In this document: piece after piece, positions 33,805 through 43,452 of the stretch
Layout: each line of letters starts with the position of its first letter
How positions within the stretch are numbered: position 1 is the first letter of the stretch
Source: Synchiropus splendidus
Taxonomy: Eukaryota > Chordata > Actinopteri > Syngnathiformes > Callionymidae
DNA: 64,000 nt
Assembly (NCBI RefSeq): GCF_027744825.2
Contig: NC_071343.1
Span: 16,302,366 to 16,366,365, forward strand
Direction: 5' to 3'
The notes under the pieces: generated by a model
Database searches by the model: none
Seen by the model: only the letters and a program-made list of their open reading frames with translations
What the model was told of the DNA's origin: nothing
Made by a program: the position numbers and the translations under genes

Positions 33805-36800
33805 TCACAGAGCCGGCAACTGGATCAAGCGAGCCACTGGCCTAGTGTAGACCTTCCCGTTGACAAGGACCTCGGCAGATCTAATGCATCCGTCCTGGCT
33901 TGGTATAGTCTTCGTGATTTTGCCCACAGGCCAATGTGCCCTGGGAAGCTGTGGGTCAACTATGAGAACGATGGAACCCACCTCCAGGTTCTCAACAGCT
34001 TTTCGCCACCTCTGTCGGGTTTGAAGAGTGGGCAGGTAGTTCCTAGTGAAGTGCAGCCAGAATTGATCCACAAGGTTCTGGCAGTGACGCCACCGGCGCC
34101 GCCCCATGACCGCTGGAGCATACACTGCTTGGGGAAGAGAAGCATCTCGCCGTCCCATAAGTAGAATGTTAGGAGTAATAGGGTCAGGATCTGCAATATC
34201 GGTGGAGGCATAGTACAGTGGCTTCGAATTCAGGATTCCCTCCACCTCAACCAGGACTGTGTGTAGCACATCTTCCGAGACGGCTTGGCTCCCTACTACC
34301 ACCTGGAGGGCATTCTTAATTGACCGGACTTCCCTTTCCCACACACCTCCAAAGTGGGGACTACCAGGTGGGTTGAACTTGAAGAGAATCTGGTAACTGG
34401 TTAACTGAGATTTCAGGCCGGGCTCCATTGCTTTGAAAGCCTGATGAAGTTCTCGATCTGCTCCACGAAAATTGGTGCCACAGTCAGACAATATCTCCTT
34501 AGGTCGACCTCTTCGGGATATGAAACGACGCAATGCAAGCAGGAAAGCATCTGCGTCTAAAGAGGGGAGAAGCTCAATGTGGACTGCCCGGGTGGTGAGG
34601 CATTTGAAGAGAACACCCCAACTCTTCTCATTTCTCCTCCCAATCTTGATCAAGTACGGACCGAAACAGTCGACTCCGGTAGAATAGAAGGGTGGACAGT
34701 GGAGTCGCAGACGCTGAGGTGGTAAATCGGCCATTTGGGGCACTTTAGGTTGCGCTCTCCAGCGATGACAGGCCTGACGTTGGAGCTGATGATGCTTAAT
34801 AGCTTGCCGCCCCTTCAGAATCCAGTAGTGTCTCCTGAGATCAGCATAGACTCGCTCCACTGGGTGACAGAGTCGTTCATCAAACTCCTTGATGAGTAGC
34901 CTAGTAGCTGCGTGACGTGAATCCAACACAATCGGGTGGATTTCTATGGTTTTCTCCTGCAGTCTCCGTAGTCTTCCTCCAACTCTGATCACCTGTAGCA
35001 TCGAGTCCCATTCTGGAGCGAGACTGGCGAGTCGACTGTTGGTAGACACAGGCTTTCCAGCTCTGAGAGCGATTACTTCTTCGGGGAAACTTTGAGCTTG
35101 ACGTTCTCTCAGCAGTATGGACTCTGCCTCCTTGTAGCTAACAGACTGTTCTGTTCCTTGACTTGTTGCTTTCTCTTGGTATACTGCCTGAGTAGCCTCA
35201 ATGAGTTCCTTCCAGGAATTGAAACTGGTTGCGTCAGGGATTGAACAGGTTTCCAAAGATGTCATACAGCAGAAAGTGAGACCCTTCAGTTCTGATGAGT
35301 CACTAGGGGTCACTGCGGCCGGTCTTTTGGGCCAGTATTCAGGGTTCTCTTTCAGGAACTGTGGTCCCCGCCTCCATCGTCCAGTGCCAGCTAAGTCCAC
35401 CAGGGTTTTGCCACGTGTTATGTCATCCGCTGGATTGTTCTGAGTGTCCACATACTGCCAAGCGTGTCTATCAGACAACTCCTGAATTTCAGACACACGG
35501 GTCCCCACAAAGACCTTGAAGCGACAGGAATCTGATTGAAGCCATTCAAGAACTGTCGTGGAATCTGTCCACAAGTATGTCTTGCGTATGGTCACAGTCA
35601 TCTCTGTCTCCAAGAGTTTAGCCAGCTGTGCTCCAGCTAGTGCTGCACACAGTTCTAATCTGGGGATTGATTGCTGTCGTTTCGGCGCCACCCTAGACCT
35701 GGCCATGACGAAGGAGGTGTGAATTGTGTCTTCACTCTGTGCCGCTAGATAGCCCACTGCTCCATATGCTCGTTCTGATGCGTCACAGAATACATGTAGG
35801 TCATATTGAGGTTCTATGTCCCCATCTAGTGCTGGTAAATAGCAGCGTGGGATGGACAATGAACTGATGTTGGTTAACTCGGATTCCCATGTTCTCCAAG
35901 CTTCTAGAAGATCTGCAGGCAGGTCTGGATCATCCCAGTCTCGCTTCTTGGACCAAAGTTGCTGAATCAGCACTTTTGCTCGGGTGGTAAATGGCACCAT
36001 ATATCCCAGAGGGTCATACTGACTAGCCATCACTTGATAAGCAGTTCTCATAGTCAGTGCTGTGTAGACTATGGGTTTGTGGTGGTAACTGAGGGTGTCT
36101 TCCGAGCAGTTCCAGACAAGACCAAGAGTGGGTGCGAGTGGCTCTGTCCGGTTCTGAGCGAGCCATTGCTCTGTTGCAGCTGCCCTTGCTTCTGGAGGTA
36201 GATGTGTTACCACTGCTGGTTTATTACTAGCCCACTGTCGTAGGTCAAACCCCCCTTCGGCCAGCAGGCTGCGCAATTGGTCTAATTTTTGCTTAGCAGC
36301 GGATATACTAGGCAGACTTTCCAAACAGTTATCAACATAGAAGCTTTGCTCTACTGACAGCGCTAAGTCTGGATGGCTATCCTGATAGAGGCGGGCATGC
36401 TTTTGTAGAGCAAATATGGCACAACAGGGGCTGCAAGTTGTACCAAATGGCAGCACCTGCCATTCATACACATCTGGTCGGTCTTCGCTGCGAAGATCTC
36501 TCCAAATGAATCGAAGGAGGGATCTGTCTTCCGGCCTCAGACGTACTTGGTGGAACATGCCTCGAATGTCTCCACTGATAGCAACTTGATGCTGTCTAAA
36601 TCTCAGGAGGACCCCTAACAGTGAAGGCCCCAACGTAGGCCCTGGCAGCAGTTGTTCATTGAGTGATAGGCCCTGGTAATGGAAGGAGCAGTTGAACACT
36701 AACCTGGGTTTGCTGTTGTGATGAACCAAGTGGTGTGGAAGGTACCAACATTCCTCCGATTGGTTCTGCTCTGTGTCCTGGAGCTTGATGACGAAGCCAG

Positions 36801-38817
36801 AATGGGCAAGTTTTGTTATCTCATTTGAGTAGACCTCTGCCTTTTGGGGGTCTTTCTTGAGTTTTCTTTCAGTGTTCCTCAAGTTGGCTAGAACAGACTG
36901 GATTGAGCCTTTCAGCTTCGGAGCATCTGTCTTGCGTAGGAGTGGGGTCATATAACGTTGAACTCCCTTAATATCAGTCCTCTGTGTTCTTTCCTCCAGA
37001 AGTCTCACAGCATCCTGGTCCTCTCTTGATCGGACGATCACCTTTTCGCTGCGGTAAGGAAGGATATCTAATTGCCATAGCTTCTCCACATTCCTGTAAA
37101 GGACATCTTCTGGACTGACAGCTGACAAGAAGAGACACTGTTGTGTTGTTGGTTGGTCGATGTCACAACTCTCAGTTCCCTGTAGAGCCCACCCTAGAGC
37201 AGTATGAATGGCGATGGGGCCACCTTTGGCTCCTTTACGTAGAGGCTCTGTCGCTGTGATCAGATGGACCTGATCTGACCCGATCAACACCAGTGGTCGT
37301 GCATTGTGAAAGGGTTGGAGTGGAACATTACGCAAGTGTGAATGGCGTCTCTGGAGGGTCTGTACAGGATAGCTCTGCTCTACAAGGTCTAGACCTGAGG
37401 CGGTAAAGGCACACTGTATTTTGTAGCGCTTCTGTGGGTTATCTCTGGGTGAGATCTCGAAGGTGACCTTGGATCCACGCAGGTGTGTTACATCTGGACG
37501 AACAGTCCGGAGTGTCAAGTTTTCTGGTTCACCAACCAACTCGAGGTGCTGTGTGGCCTCTGGCAGTATCATAGTCCTCTGAGCTCCATCATCCAGGACC
37601 GCAAAGGTAGCAAGTGTCCTGGAGTTGTTATGCAGCGTGACTGGCACTACCTTAAGAAGTACCTTACCTGACGAGACGGAGGGCGTCAGATATATCCGAC
37701 CTTCAGAGTTGCTGGAGGATGGTTTGTCACCTGCTACACCGTGGAGAACCTGAAGGTGGATGCCACCGCATTCCCCGCATGGCTTCTTAAGGTTGCATGT
37801 GTCGGGTGTGTGAGAACGAGCACACTTCCAGCAGCGTTTCTCTGCGTTGATCCACTTGACCAGATCTTCAGAAGACTGATCTTTGATTTTGTCACAGCGA
37901 GTGATGTAGTGCTGATCGCTGTTACAGAAGAGGCAATAAACCCGTAGAGTCTTCTTGAGTCTCATGTTTGGGGCAGAACTTGGTGTCCTGGACTTCGTCG
38001 TCTCTGTCCCGTAATAAACAGCCACGCTCTTGGGTTTGACAGGAAACCTCTCCTTGGTGTGACTTGGAGACTTCTCCTGCTGGTATCTCTGCATTAGCCT
38101 GCTTGACAATCGCTGCTGCTGAGCTTTGGACTGAAGCCATGTAGCAAAATCCTGTAGATTGTATGGATTCAGGCTTGCTGAATTCAGTTTTCCTTGTAGC
38201 TGTAACGACTCAATAAATCCATCTCTGAAATACTTGGGCAGCTTGCTGAGTAAACGATCTACATGTGAACAGCAGTTAAGCTCAATACCTTGTTGTCCTT
38301 CAAGTGATAGCAACATACTGATGAGGAGATGGACTTTCAAGGAGAAGTTCTGAAAGCTACAAGCGTCGCTGGCTTTCACGTCAGGTGAGTTGAGAATGGC
38401 TGCAATCTCGCTCTGCGCCAGCTGGTGGGGTTGACCATACTGCCTCTGTAGAGCCTGTAGAGTGGCTGAGTAAGGGTATGGATGATGACGACAGGACTGA
38501 CCAATCATTTGAGCCTCAGGAAGTTTGAGGTGCTCTAGCAGGACATGGTACTTGTATTTCTCTGTTAGGCCAGGATGTGGTTCTAGCAGATTGTCTAAAG
38601 CTAATTTGAGATTAGCAAACTCCCTTTCGCTGTCGGAGGAAAAATCTGGGATTGAAGGCTTTGGTGCACTATACAACGGGGGGGGCATCAAATGATGCTG
38701 GAGGCTGTAATGGAGTAGGACCAGGCGGTACAGAGTATTGTTGGTAGAAACTTGTGTGAACCTGGCTGTTCGCTTGACGTTCTGACTGACTGGTTCGGAC
38801 CCAGCCTGGCTGTACAC
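33805..38817 (-). CDS. pol: BEL/Pao Pol polyprotein (with Gag C-terminal half)
   Basis: The ORF has 1670 codons from its first ATG, but that ATG overlaps gag; authentic sequence in this frame begins after the G8 run at 38678-38685. Domains in order: DUF1759-type Gag region (about 55-205), Cys/His zinc knuckles (295-358), aspartic protease (LDDGA at 408-412), Pao-type reverse transcriptase (SGDIRGMF near 748-755, YVDN at 827-830), RNase H (CDAS, D1012) and integrase (D1383, D1445, E1494). The integrase zinc motif shows Arg at 1347 where the first Cys of CxxC is expected (codon 34779-34777). The rest is open to a stop at 33805. It mediates copy-and-integrate retrotransposition when intact. Confidence 0.92.
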   Translation of the reverse strand: MYSQAGSEPVSQNVKRTARFTQVSTNNTLYRLVLLHYSLQHHLMPPPLYSAPKPSIPDFSSDSEREFANLKLALDNLLEPHPGLTEKYKYHVLLEHLKLPEAQMIGQSCRHHPYPYSATLQALQRQYGQPHQLAQSEIAAILNSPDVKASDACSFQNFSLKVHLLISMLLSLEGQQGIELNCCSHVDRLLSKLPKYFRDGFIESLQLQGKLNSASLNPYNLQDFATWLQSKAQQQRLSSRLMQRYQQEKSPSHTKERFPVKPKSVAVYYGTETTKSRTPSSAPNMRLKKTLRVYCLFCNSDQHYITRCDKIKDQSSEDLVKWINAEKRCWKCARSHTPDTCNLKKPCGECGGIHLQVLHGVAGDKPSSSNSEGRIYLTPSVSSGKVLLKVVPVTLHNNSRTLATFAVLDDGAQRTMILPEATQHLELVGEPENLTLRTVRPDVTHLRGSKVTFEISPRDNPQKRYKIQCAFTASGLDLVEQSYPVQTLQRRHSHLRNVPLQPFHNARPLVLIGSDQVHLITATEPLRKGAKGGPIAIHTALGWALQGTESCDIDQPTTQQCLFLSAVSPEDVLYRNVEKLWQLDILPYRSEKVIVRSREDQDAVRLLEERTQRTDIKGVQRYMTPLLRKTDAPKLKGSIQSVLANLRNTERKLKKDPQKAEVYSNEITKLAHSGFVIKLQDTEQNQSEECWYLPHHLVHHNSKPRLVFNCSFHYQGLSLNEQLLPGPTLGPSLLGVLLRFRQHQVAISGDIRGMFHQVRLRPEDRSLLRFIWRDLRSEDRPDVYEWQVLPFGTTCSPCCAIFALQKHARLYQDSHPDLALSVEQSFYVDNCLESLPSISAAKQKLDQLRSLLAEGGFDLRQWASNKPAVVTHLPPEARAAATEQWLAQNRTEPLAPTLGLVWNCSEDTLSYHHKPIVYTALTMRTAYQVMASQYDPLGYMVPFTTRAKVLIQQLWSKKRDWDDPDLPADLLEAWRTWESELTNISSLSIPRCYLPALDGDIEPQYDLHVFCDASERAYGAVGYLAAQSEDTIHTSFVMARSRVAPKRQQSIPRLELCAALAGAQLAKLLETEMTVTIRKTYLWTDSTTVLEWLQSDSCRFKVFVGTRVSEIQELSDRHAWQYVDTQNNPADDITRGKTLVDLAGTGRWRRGPQFLKENPEYWPKRPAAVTPSDSSELKGLTFCCMTSLETCSIPDATSFNSWKELIEATQAVYQEKATSQGTEQSVSYKEAESILLRERQAQSFPEEVIALRAGKPVSTNSRLASLAPEWDSMLQVIRVGGRLRRLQEKTIEIHPIVLDSRHAATRLLIKEFDERLCHPVERVYADLRRHYWILKGRQAIKHHQLQRQACHRWRAQPKVPQMADLPPQRLRLHCPPFYSTGVDCFGPYLIKIGRRNEKSWGVLFKCLTTRAVHIELLPSLDADAFLLALRRFISRRGRPKEILSDCGTNFRGADRELHQAFKAMEPGLKSQLTSYQILFKFNPPGSPHFGGVWEREVRSIKNALQVVVGSQAVSEDVLHTVLVEVEGILNSKPLYYASTDIADPDPITPNILLMGRRDASLPQAVYAPAVMGRRRWRHCQNLVDQFWLHFTRNYLPTLQTRQRWRKAVENLEVGSIVLIVDPQLPRAHWPVGKITKTIPSQDGCIRSAEVLVNGKVYTRPVARLIQLPAL

Positions 38818-39691
38818 CTACTTGCTCGGACGTTGACTGATAAAGGGCCGCAGGCGGTGGTGACGCCTGTAGTTGTAACTGTGGCTGCTGCGGAGCTAGT
38901 CCTGGAGTCATCATGTCCGCCTGGAGAGGTGGGGAAAGAGGGTCTCTGTTATACAGGGGAGTTGGACGAATCGGTTTGAATGCAGCACCGTGCAGAGAAG
39001 GGCTGAGAGACCTTGGGTCTGGCCGTGGTGGTACATCCAATATCCTTGCCTCTCTATTTGGGATGACGTCTGTTGTCTTTCTCCGGACCACAGGTACCGT
39101 GGTGTTAACAGCTAAGCGTGAATCAGAAGCGCTGTGCTGATCTGTCAGTTGTGTAGATAAATGTGGAGCTGGGTACATTGTCTGTGGAATGAACGTGTGC
39201 TCACTGAGCACTGAGGCTGGTGAGCTCTCTCGACTTGGAAGCGTTTCGTTAGCTTCGTCTGCTTCTTCCTCCTGAAGGTAAGTAATAATGTGCTTCAGTA
39301 GGTCTCTGCGTTGCTGGCGTCTCTTCTTCGACTGGGCAAGTTTAGTGGTGAGCTGCGCAATTTCCTCGGCCTCCTCTTGATCCTTTCCCGTCATTGACTC
39401 GACCAGGTCTCTGAGTGATTCGACGCTCAGGAGTCCAGTGTCTGGAGAACGACCTGTGGTTGAGCACCTGCCAGCTTTGGTGGTCATATCTGCTTGGCCA
39501 GCATTCACTGCGACCGCTGCTCCTCTCTGCTCCTCTGACATCCGCTCAGTGTTAGTGGAGGAAGGGACAGGTCGGCGATGGCTGTAGTCAAGGACATAAT
39601 CATCCAAATACTTGGGTGTCTGACGGGGTCGGGACAGTCTTCCCTGGGCCTCAGGAGGAGAACCTCGCGCTGGTTCTTCATCTGATGACAT
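38669..39691 (-). CDS. gag: BEL/Pao Gag N-terminal ORF
   Basis: A 340-codon ORF starting 38 nt downstream of the 5' LTR. It is low in hydrophobics, has a charged coiled-coil-like stretch (about residues 90-155) and a Pro/Gln-rich tail. The last few codons, after the G8 run at 38678-38685 (C8 on the coding strand), are out of frame and end at a stop. The downstream Gag domain continues in the pol frame. BEL/Pao elements usually carry one continuous gag-pol ORF, so this split is probably a one-base indel. Confidence 0.8.
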   Translation of the reverse strand: MSSDEEPARGSPPEAQGRLSRPRQTPKYLDDYVLDYSHRRPVPSSTNTERMSEEQRGAAVAVNAGQADMTTKAGRCSTTGRSPDTGLLSVESLRDLVESMTGKDQEEAEEIAQLTTKLAQSKKRRQQRRDLLKHIITYLQEEEADEANETLPSRESSPASVLSEHTFIPQTMYPAPHLSTQLTDQHSASDSRLAVNTTVPVVRRKTTDVIPNREARILDVPPRPDPRSLSPSLHGAAFKPIRPTPLYNRDPLSPPLQADMMTPGLAPQQPQLQLQASPPPAALYQSTSEQVGVQPGWVRTSQSERQANSQVHTSFYQQYSVPPGPTPLQPPASFDAPPVV

Positions 39692-39708
39692 CTTCTACAG
39701 TAGTCAAT

Positions 39709-39727
39709 AATCCGGCTCGAAGGACCA
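39709..39727 (-). other. Primer binding site (tRNA-Tyr-like)
   Basis: On the minus strand it begins TGGTCCTTCGAGCCGGATT, complementary to a eukaryotic tRNA-Tyr 3' end plus CCA, two bases after the 5' LTR. Confidence 0.8.
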
Positions 39728-39729
39728 TT

Positions 39730-40329
39730 TGTTGGGTTTTAACCCTTTGATTGCTGGTGAGTGGAGTATTGACCGCTGCAGCGTTCCGGTCAGAGAACTG
39801 GAGTCTTCAGATGAATTCCAGACTTTATTTCCCAGATGGGTGCAATGATCAACAGGAAGTTTCTATAAACAACATAATCACAGTGAGATCAGAACTGTAT
39901 AAAACGGTAGTGCAGTGCACAAACTACGTCATTCAAATCACATAAACACGCGAGTTCTTCATCATCTTTAACATTTAAACAATCCCAAACACACAGCTGT
40001 TTCACCCGGACACATACACACGTAAACAGCAAAGCGCAACACGGCAATGGAGACTGCCCTGCTCCGTAACTTCAACCAACCACCCGAACCGTAAAAGTGA
40101 AAGTAAACATCGCCAGCTCCACACTCACTATCACACACGCAGCAACAATGACCGCCCGCAATAACTATTTACAATATATATATATGAGAACGGAAACTCA
40201 CATCGTCAGCGACTTCCATGAACATGCGGAAAAGTACGTGTAACTGTTATTCTCTACTGAACTTACGTAACTACCGTAATTACTCGGGCAGCCACGGAAA
40301 CAGCGCTGCAGTGAGAGGAATTCTCAACA
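39730..40329 (-). repeat. 5' LTR of the BEL/Pao element
   Basis: 600 bp partner of 33140-33739; followed on the plus strand by the target duplication AAGGG. Confidence 0.95.
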
Positions 40330-41149
40330 AAGGGTTTATATTGATCGGCCGATCATGATGACGTCATTAATGGTGGCCGATCCATCGCCGCATCATCACC
40401 AATGACAACAGCGTAGCCCATGAGCCGATGCAGAAGAAGCAGGTGAGGCGTCTGCAGAGTTGCTCCATGGTGCTGCGCTCTCCCTTTGAATGCTCCATGT
40501 GGACCTCCAGGATGGGCCTGCAAGAAAAGCCCTGGCGTTGCCATCACCCTGTCGAACAGCATGTGAATATTTTGGTCGTCCCACAGTTGGACGTGACCCT
40601 CCACCTGCTCTTGCTTTTTGTAAGCAATGTCCTCCAGTCTGGCATTCACCAACTCCATGTTCATCCTGAACCTAACTGAAACCCAGTCATTTTAACTCTC
40701 CAACAGTGGGGTCCAGCCAAATGTCCCCAAAAAGTGGCCCACACAAGGATAGTGTGGGGAAAATAGGGCAAAGTGGGAATAAGAGGCAGAAACTCCAAGA
40801 ACTGTTCTTCACTCTGCTCCTTTTCAGTCTCTGAATAGTCTAAGAAGAAATAATTGTTTGTCATTTTGTTGGCTGGAAACAAGAATGGCTGGAGACAACC
40901 AATGGGTTGGCTCCGCCCCCAGCTCAGCAGTGCTCCCCACCGCCTCCTGCATCGGCTCAAGGAAGGGGTCGGACTCGAGTAGACCGTGATGAAAGGTCAG
41001 AGAATGATACTTTCCAAATGAATGTTTGAAGAACAAATGAGGATGAAGTGCAAATGAATAATTGTGTTTTAGTTGTGTAACCCAGGGGTCCGCAATTGAC
41101 AGAATTGTATGCAGTGTATCAATACCAAAGCCCAGGGATGTGTCCACAG
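40330..41149. other. Unit 1 flank with palindrome
   Basis: A perfect 14 bp palindrome TGATCGGCCGATCA lies near 40343 and is shared with unit 2 (near 58619). A 103-codon minus ORF (40664-40353) has a match in unit 2 but no domain I know. No gene is called. Confidence 0.4.
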
Positions 41150-41275
41150 AAGATCAGGATCAGGACCCCCCAGTCGGAGCTGGTGGATGTTGCCCGGGAG
41201 AAGGGCGTTTGGTGATTCCTTCTGAAGCTGCAGCCCCTGCAACGGATCAGCAATGGAGGATGGATGGAGGCTATG
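41150..41275 (+). mobile_element. LINE 3' tail fragment with GATG repeat, unit 1
   Basis: It reads PQSELVDVAREKGVW, then a stop, and ends in ggatggatgg. It is the same LINE tail style as at 3770-3935. The unit 2 copy (59430-59640) has about 86 bp more on its 5' side. Confidence 0.5.
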
Positions 41276-42220
41276 AACCCAGTTTGTTTGGACTTTCAAA
41301 TTTCACAGTCCAACAGAGCGGCAGAACAGAAAGAAAATGTGATGTCACAAATGCGGCAGCATGTCGAAGTACCCAACTTAAAATCACTCAATGGAGTATT
41401 GCCATATTTCAGTCAATATTATGTCAATATTTTCTGACACTATTTGAGGCCAGGGTCTCTTGAGACTTGAGGAGGAAGGTCAAATTCTCTTCCTCCAAAG
41501 GTAAACAATATGTAGCTGACTCTGGCTCTGTGGTACGTAATTTGATAGGATTACAAAGAGCGCCCCCTTCTTATCAACAAAGATCCATTTCTTCATCTGA
41601 CTTGACTCAAACACCCAGTCACCCTGGGGGGTCTCACACCAGCACCCTGACCTGAGGATACCAATGGAGGGGCAGTGGACAGGAAATGATGTGGCAGTAG
41701 CTTCCATGATGCTGGTGGCTGCATCCTGTTCGCTCCACAGAGCAGCTTCTAAGGAATACAGCAACTATACAGATGTCAACCAGCCTTCAAGGACTCTGGA
41801 AACTGTATCAGAGGAGCAAGTCCCGAGGGAAAATTTGGAACTTGCAGACAATTCCAAACTGCCTTAGAAACTGTTTGCATTGAAAGAATACAGCTTGGTG
41901 AGTCTTTACTGTGGTGATTTAAAATGTGTAAATGGATTTAAAATTCCTTCCTTTATAAGTCTCATTAATCTCAAAGTTTTTTTACTTGTTAAAGTTTTGT
42001 GCCTTTGTACAATCAGTGGGATCAGTTGCACTGTATACACGTGAAAGATGAAAGTAAATTGCACATTTGTCCAAGGAAATATGAGGTGTTTTGTATAATG
42101 TTTTGTAAAAATGTTCATTACATTTCAAGATTTTCCTCATGTTCTTGTGCTTCTTTACACCAAAACAAAGGAAAGGCATGATATTTTGGTTATTTATAGC
42201 AGAGCATGCTAAAGTGTTCA

Positions 42221-42290
42221 TGGTCCGGCCCACTTGACATCGACCTCGGCCGTTTGTGGCCCATGATGTGACAGGAGTTTGACACCCCTG
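42221..42290. mobile_element. hAT-like terminal segment, unit 1
   Basis: The text runs from ggtccggcccacttg to gagtttgacacccctg, the typical end of fish hAT-related elements (reverse CAGGGGTGTCAAACTC). A CAGGGGTC start at 41083 could be the other end, but flanking 8-mers do not match. The copy in unit 2 ends at 60662. Confidence 0.4.
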
Positions 42291-42663
42291 CACTAGAAAG
42301 AAACTGAAGAAGTTGTGGACTTGCTCAAAGCCCACTCTGTGAGAGTTATAACACCAGGGCAACACCTTATCTTCATCAGTGAAGTAAAACAGCTCTTCTC
42401 CAGTTTGGTAGCCAGAGTTTGGCCCAGAATGGAGGTGTGCTCTATGTAACCTTTGCCACTGCTGAAGAAATGGATGAGGGTGCTGAGGACTGTGGAGGAC
42501 CTCGGCCAGAAAACTTCCATCTTCTGGTGAAGGCCATCTTCACAGAAAGCAGAGCATTTGAAGGTTTTCAATATGCTTTGCACACATTCTACGTGTAACC
42601 TTTTTCTGATGTATTTCTCGCTCGTACACCACTGCACAAGAAAACACCACACGTTCAGCTGGG

Positions 42664-42830
42664 TTGCTCTTTAGTGTGACAACTTCTCAAGATATTAGAG
42701 AGATGTTGGAGGAGGTACTGGTAAAGTACGATGAGGTGTCCAAAGAAGAGCTTGGGAAGTTCAAAGGTCCACCAGCTAAATTAGATGTAGAATGTCAGTC
42801 CTCAGTTTTACAAGGCCAAAAGACCAAAGT
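42664..42830 (+). mobile_element. Gypsy pol fragment, unit 1
   Basis: It reads VLVKYDEVSKEELGKFKG and PPAKLDVE, the approach to a Gypsy-type reverse transcriptase domain. The frame is then lost. The copy at 61036-61190 reads DEAFKEELGKFKG and also breaks. Confidence 0.55.
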
Positions 42831-43340
42831 AACGCTTGTTTACCGTAAACCGGTTCGTCGATAACTTCCTGCTCCAGCACCATTGTTGCTGGTGGACTAC
42901 ATCAGGCAGACAGACCAGATCGCACTGACGCATGTGCGTAAAAACGCAATTTCCAGATTTTACTGTTAAATAGACTATTTTGACAACTATTCAAAAAACA
43001 CACAAATTTAGGCGATAAAACCAATAAACATAACTCGTGGACCTTGCGCACGCATGTTTCTAACATCCAGTTCCAGTCCCGAAACTTCCAGTGGACCCAT
43101 CAGGCAGTGACACAGGTGTGTGTATCACATGCAGTCGTTCTACTGAGGAGCCCTCATCCATACACAGGTGACCTGCAGGTGCCTGTCATGGATGAACATT
43201 CCTTTTGAGCATTTGATGAAGAAAAGCACAAAATGATCAACTCAAACTAGAGGGAATATGGCGACGCACGTGTCGCTTATAGGGGCGGCGGTTGACTGCT
43301 GACACTGCAGGACACTTGGTGGTTAAGAGTTGCGATCGTA

Positions 43341-43452
43341 ACATTGCCATCTCCTGGAGAGGTTGATGACTGTGAGGAAGGTCGAGCTGTTCCTCCTGTC
43401 TCCCTCCATGTTCAACAATCCCCATCAAAGACATGAACTGGATTTGAAGCCA
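43341..43452 (-). other. Candidate conserved exon, unit 2
   Basis: Counterpart of 18159-18270 (WLQIQFMSLMGIVEHGG) after the acceptor tttctctcag. Beyond the shared part it differs from unit 1. Function unknown. Confidence 0.25.

Larger units (their letters stand above)
33140..40329 (-). mobile_element. BEL/Pao LTR retrotransposon, near full length
   Basis: A 7190 bp element on the minus strand with two 600 bp LTRs that differ at only two positions (33231/39821 and 33632/40222). Each LTR starts TGTTG and ends CAACA. A 5 bp target duplication AAGGG flanks it (33135-33139 and 40330-40334). The primer site at 39709-39727 is complementary to the 3' end of tRNA-Tyr with CCA, two bases from the 5' LTR. 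A G-rich tract abuts the 3' LTR. The gag and pol frames are separated by a homopolymer shift. The matching site in unit 2, near 58598, is empty. Confidence 0.95.
17909..43117 (+). repeat. Segmental duplication unit 1 (gene 2 plus BEL insertion)
   Basis: It begins with atcacacgcagtcgttctac, which recurs at 43132 and 61471. Without the BEL element and its target duplication the unit is about 18.0 kb. It holds the 5' flank, gene 2, the 3' flank and several shared repeats in the same order as unit 2. Confidence 0.85.

Noticed and set aside
33787..38353. Plus-strand ORFs inside the BEL element
   Set aside because: Antisense to a continuous, domain-bearing pol frame.
41083..42290. Complete hAT element between CAGGGGTC and GACACCCCTG
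   Set aside because: Flanking 8-mers (gtgtaacc and cactagaa) do not form a target duplication, so the two ends may belong to different elements.
42293..42652. 119-codon minus ORF also present at 60665-61024
   Set aside because: It persists in both units but these are recent copies. No recognisable domain, splice context or start setting; more likely part of the surrounding element remnants.
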